Assembly: GCF_000003195.3 (NCBI RefSeq)
Contig: NC_012871.2
Location: 47,315,110 to 47,379,109, forward strand
Reading direction: 5' to 3'
DNA from: Sorghum bicolor
Taxonomy: Eukaryota; Streptophyta; Magnoliopsida; Poales; Poaceae
DNA length: 64,000 bases
This document shows positions 60,801 to 64,000 of this stretch, piece after piece. A program made the translations under genes and the position numbers. Under the pieces are notes generated by a model. It ran no database searches. It was not told the DNA's origin and saw nothing but the letters and a program-made list of their open reading frames with translations. The stretch's first letter is position 1. Each line of letters opens with the position of its first letter.

Positions 60801-62852
60801 AATGTTTCAGCTAAAGATGACAGTAAATGGAAAAAGGCGGAAACAAAGCGTTGTGAGTTGTCTGACAGATTGGAATATGTGTAATGCTTCATAACCTGAG
60901 GATAAATATGAAATGTGTCAGGTATAGCCACAGTACAAGCATGAATATACAATATGGTGAATGGCAATAGCACTTACCATCCCCGTAAATAATATAGAAA
61001 CAATCCCTGACAAGCCGAGTCCTTCAGCTAACATGTACCTGTATATAGTCCACAAAGTTCCACTGAAATAGATCTCCCAAAAGGGAAAAATACATTGAAG
61101 TTTAGAAGTATTCTTACGAAAAGTATGGAAAGAGAACAAAAAGGCAGCACTCCAAGTTCTGCAGACTGAAAGAGTAAGCAGATCAGTAAATAAATTAACA
61201 TATACCAGTCAGTAGGAACAAAAGAAATACTGAAAGTGAAAACAGGCAGCAAGGTGACTTACTTGTCAACGTCCAATCCAGCATATTTGAATAGGTATTA
61301 AGTGGTCAAGGGTTCACAAGATCATATAGTAACTCAATGCACAGTAGAGTAGCTGGTGTACAATAGCAAATAAAATGCTCCAAGTTTGCATCAAGCTTTC
61401 TAGAAGTCAACACTACAGATTCACTAACTACTACATGTATTAGGCGAGAAGAACAAAGTAAAAAAAAAAGTATGCCAAGTTGCTAACAAATTTGCTGTGT
61501 AAGTTGGCTAAAAGAGAAAATATATTGAGTTGATCAAAATATGCTCCACAATACATCTGACAAAAAATTAAAAGCACATTACATTAGATCACAGATCAAT
61601 TGTAATAGGTGCTCATAGCTATTCATTCATATGATAGAAATAATTGAAACAAACATTTGGATTTAAGACTTAGGAAAAAGGATATAAGAGCAGAGATAAA
61701 TCCAACTCCCACACCTGCAAACAGGATATGGAACAGTTATATAAGCTCGTGAATGAATAAGGACAGGAAAAAATACAAAATCAGAGAAACTTTAGAAGAG
61801 TGAAAATATGTTTATTCCCAGAAAAAATCCATCCTTAACTCAAAAGAGACATGCAACAAATATCATTTAAGCAAGAGAGTCTCTCTTGGTTTGTTGTTTC
61901 AAGAATGACAGAAGAAAAATAAGTGATATAAAATAACTGATCACCGAAGGCTTGAAACATTAAAACAAAACTACTCCATGACACTGCAAGGTTCAGCAGC
62001 TCAACATGATACTTTCACTGCTCAAATCGATATTGTTTCCAAAAGTGATGGTGCAAATAAATATGATAGGAAGCTAAAAATAGGAATCTGACCCAGGGCA
62101 GTTTAAAGAAAGCGAACAGGAACACGTGCTTTTGTGCTTTGAAAACATGATAATGTGACCGTGTACCTTTTGGTAAAGAATAGCCCAGTATTCAACTATA
62201 CTGTTAGATTCGTAACATGATATTTTACCAATGCTTATTGTAAGACTGTAGATGTAAAAACAACCAAACAGGCAAATGCTGCAGCAGATTCAGTTGAAAC
62301 AAAATTGCACCTAGACCATTTTGCCTATTTATAGGTTCAGCAAAAGACAAAGCCTTAGATTCTAAAAAATGGTAGAAATGGAAATTCCCCAGTACTAAAT
62401 CTTGCAAGACGTGAAGTGCCATATTCCATATGCACACGATAGTAGAGAACAAAATTTTGTAAACTTTAGAGCCATGTGCAACTGAATGTGAAGCAAAAGT
62501 GCAACCTGATGACATTGAACCAACAAAGGTTTCAAGAAATTGGAGAATCATCATAAAAAGATTCTCGCCACCTGCTGCATGACTTCTGACTGATGACATT
62601 GTTCTGAAGAAAAGTATGTATGTAAGCAAGAAGCATATGGTTTTGAAAAAATATGCATCAGCTCAGAGCCAGGGCAGACCTGTAAAGAGAAATTGCCATC
62701 TGTCCATTCCAAACAGGGATACAGGCAAGTTAGTCATAAGTACAAATATGGACTATTCTTACATAAACTGGAAAGAAGTGAAAACAGACCGCATCATTCA
62801 AAACAGATTCTCCAAACACCAAAGCATACAAGTTAACATCAGAGCCCAGTTC
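57875..62852 (-). CDS. NHX5/6: Endosomal NHX5/6-type Na+(K+)/H+ antiporter, 3' part
   Basis: Sixteen exons join in phase into 352 C-terminal residues: 62852-62790, 62699-62680, 62603-62506, 61714-61686, 61294-61263, 61165-61118, 61038-60978, 60895-60798, 60715-60640, 60535-60516, 60068-59971, 59891-59782, 59040-58963, 58394-58297, 58216-58134, 57921-57875. Key motifs are FGESVLNDA (ion-binding ND), [54 protein letters not shown] and [14 protein letters not shown], then a hydrophilic tail with DDDDDD. These are specific to the intracellular (Golgi/TGN/endosome) NHX clade that sets luminal pH and K+. The N-terminal third, with the amiloride-site helix, is beyond the window. Two introns are U12-type. 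No stops or frameshifts, so the gene looks functional. Confidence 0.92.
60536..60639 (-). other. U12-type GT-AG intron in the NHX gene
   Basis: A 104 bp intron starting GTATCCTTAA and carrying a perfect minor-spliceosome branch site TTCCTTGAC (plus 60550-60558) about 15 bp before its CAG end. It joins FFSI to the 20-nt micro-exon coding IFIVVA. Confidence 0.93.
61295..61685 (-). other. U12-type AT-AC intron in the NHX gene
   Basis: The intron begins ATATCCTTTTTCC (minor-spliceosome 5' site) and ends CACTTAATAC. A branch site CCCTTGAC (plus 61305-61312) lies about 10-11 bp before the end. Only this AT-AC pairing joins the flanking exons, coding [10 protein letters not shown] and [10 protein letters not shown], in phase without added or lost residues. 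Confidence 0.93.
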
Positions 62853-63283
62853 CTGTACAGAAACAAATTCAAAGAGTTGTATATTATCAGTCTATGGACA
62901 ACCTTCAGAATCAGACATTTTCCCAGCCTAATGTGTACTTAAATCTAGGCCATGGTTAGCACTGGAACAGAATCTGTTTAATGAAAGACTAAGGAGTAAG
63001 GATGTCTAATAGAGCATGTAAGAATGGTTGCTTAGCACAACTTCACTAAACTGATGAAATCTACATTAACTTTACAGCTAAAGATGACATCTGTTCTGAT
63101 GAATCATCAGTATATACTGATTATCATGGATTTTCATTTTGAAACTTATAACTACCATAAACAGTTATAACTCTATGAGAAAACAATGGCACTAAGATTT
63201 TTTATCCACTTTTTATCAGATAGTGGGAATGAGCCTTTTCCTTTCCAGATAACCTTAAGTTCTGATAGTATCAAGTCATCTAG
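62853..63283 (-). other. Intron of the NHX gene
   Basis: The preceding exon should encode a SATDPVTVLSIFQ-like segment. I searched this stretch on the minus strand and did not find it, so the intron continues rightward. Confidence 0.6.
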
Positions 63284-64000
63284 GGTCTGTTTGGTAGACT
63301 GACTATCCCTGTACAGGCCTGCTGGGGCTCAAATAGAGTTGTTTGGTTGCTCCTTTTCGGCCCATAGCCAGGCTCTAGCAGGCCGCCATACGCCTCCTAG
63401 CCTGGCTCCCAGAAAACGGACGCTACATTCGTTTTTCTGGGGCCAGGCTTGGCCAAGCCGCTCGCCTGCTTCTCCACCCATCTCATCACCACCGGCCTTC
63501 TCACCGTGTGCGTTCGATTCTCTATGGTCCTATGCTCGCCAATCCTCTGCTGCTCTGCGTGCTCGGCCGGCGTCCCTCCACCTACGAAGTCAGCACCCAC
63601 CACACTGCGAGATCCAGCGCTGCCAGCATGCTCCGGCCATCAACGCAAAAGGCTCCCGCGGTGCTCGACGATGAGCTCGCGAGGTGTCCGTGCTCCTCCC
63701 CTTTGGCGGCGAGATCTCGTGGTGGCAAGCCGGGGTCCGCAGGCGAGTGTCGTGCTGTCGTGCTCCTTCTCCGAGATGCTCGCCATGCTCTGAGCTGATC
63801 CCGTGCTCGGAGAAGAAGAGGGCGACGACGAAGCTGCCGAGGACGAGCTAGATGACATCAGCCATGGAGGCAACGGCGAGCAGCACGAGTGCACGACGCC
63901 TAGAGGAAGACCCAGGCGAGCACGGTGAGCATGTTGTGTGCCTTGCAGTCGCCGCCAAGGTCCATGAGCCCTGTGCACGCCTGCTCCTCCCCATCGAAAC
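63284..64000. other. GC-rich inserted sequence, probably transposon-derived
   Basis: A sharp change from AT-rich intron to GC-rich sequence occurs at GGGTCTGTTTGGT, a typical terminus style of grass DNA transposons. It contains overlapping ORFs on both strands without recognisable domains and continues past the window. It probably lies inside the NHX intron. Confidence 0.4.

Overview
This window is nuclear DNA of a grass, most likely a panicoid of the sorghum, sugarcane or maize group. The host genes are intron-rich with grass-style GC-rich exons. The rest is dense, nested grass repeats: Ty3/gypsy and copia LTR retrotransposons, a LINE, CACTA and PIF/Harbinger remnants, Tourist-like and Stowaway-like MITEs, and a Cassandra TRIM carrying 5S rRNA-derived sequence. 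The species assignment is an inference from repeat style; there is no marker gene.

Layout. 1-3837: edge-truncated Athila-like gypsy element (minus strand) with LTR, primer-binding site and gag but no pol. 3838-4361: copia (SIRE/Opie-like) LTR end. 4362-8230: decayed L1-type LINE (minus) with endonuclease, RT, zinc knuckle and RNase H remnants. 8721-11797: probable reverse-oriented LTR of a long-LTR gypsy family. 11798-33877: a CACTA element whose left end and subterminal repeats are split from its broken TNPA-like gene by a 16.3 kb LTR retrotransposon (12371-28698) with matching ATAAG target duplications. That retrotransposon carries two partial internal regions, two reverse-oriented LTR segments and nested DNA transposons. 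34368-34840: degenerate tandem repeat. 35619-37321: small hypothetical gene with SUMO-related motifs and two frame-breaking A7 tracts. 37810-38183: CACTA remnant. 38184-38946: complete Cassandra TRIM. 38947-46865: two further long-LTR gypsy copies, one with a gag-like ORF. 46866-49000: copia LTR end, LINE 5' fragment and a CACTA-derived palindromic repeat. 49236-53155: Tat/RIRE2-like gypsy fragment with an intact 781-residue gag and an LTR whose two ends are about 290 bp inverted repeats.

The host-gene island is at the right. 54350-56670 (+) is a five-exon phosphoglucomutase-family gene with a probable plastid transit peptide (629 residues). Convergent with it, 57875-62852 (-) holds the last sixteen exons of an endosomal NHX5/6-type Na+(K+)/H+ antiporter; its 5' exons lie beyond the window. 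I could place every exon of that part. It includes two 20-nt micro-exons and two U12-type (minor spliceosome) introns, one AT-AC and one GT-AG. The two host genes are not obviously linked in function.

Everything left of about 53.2 kb is transposon-derived or unrecognised except possibly the 35.6-37.3 kb gene.
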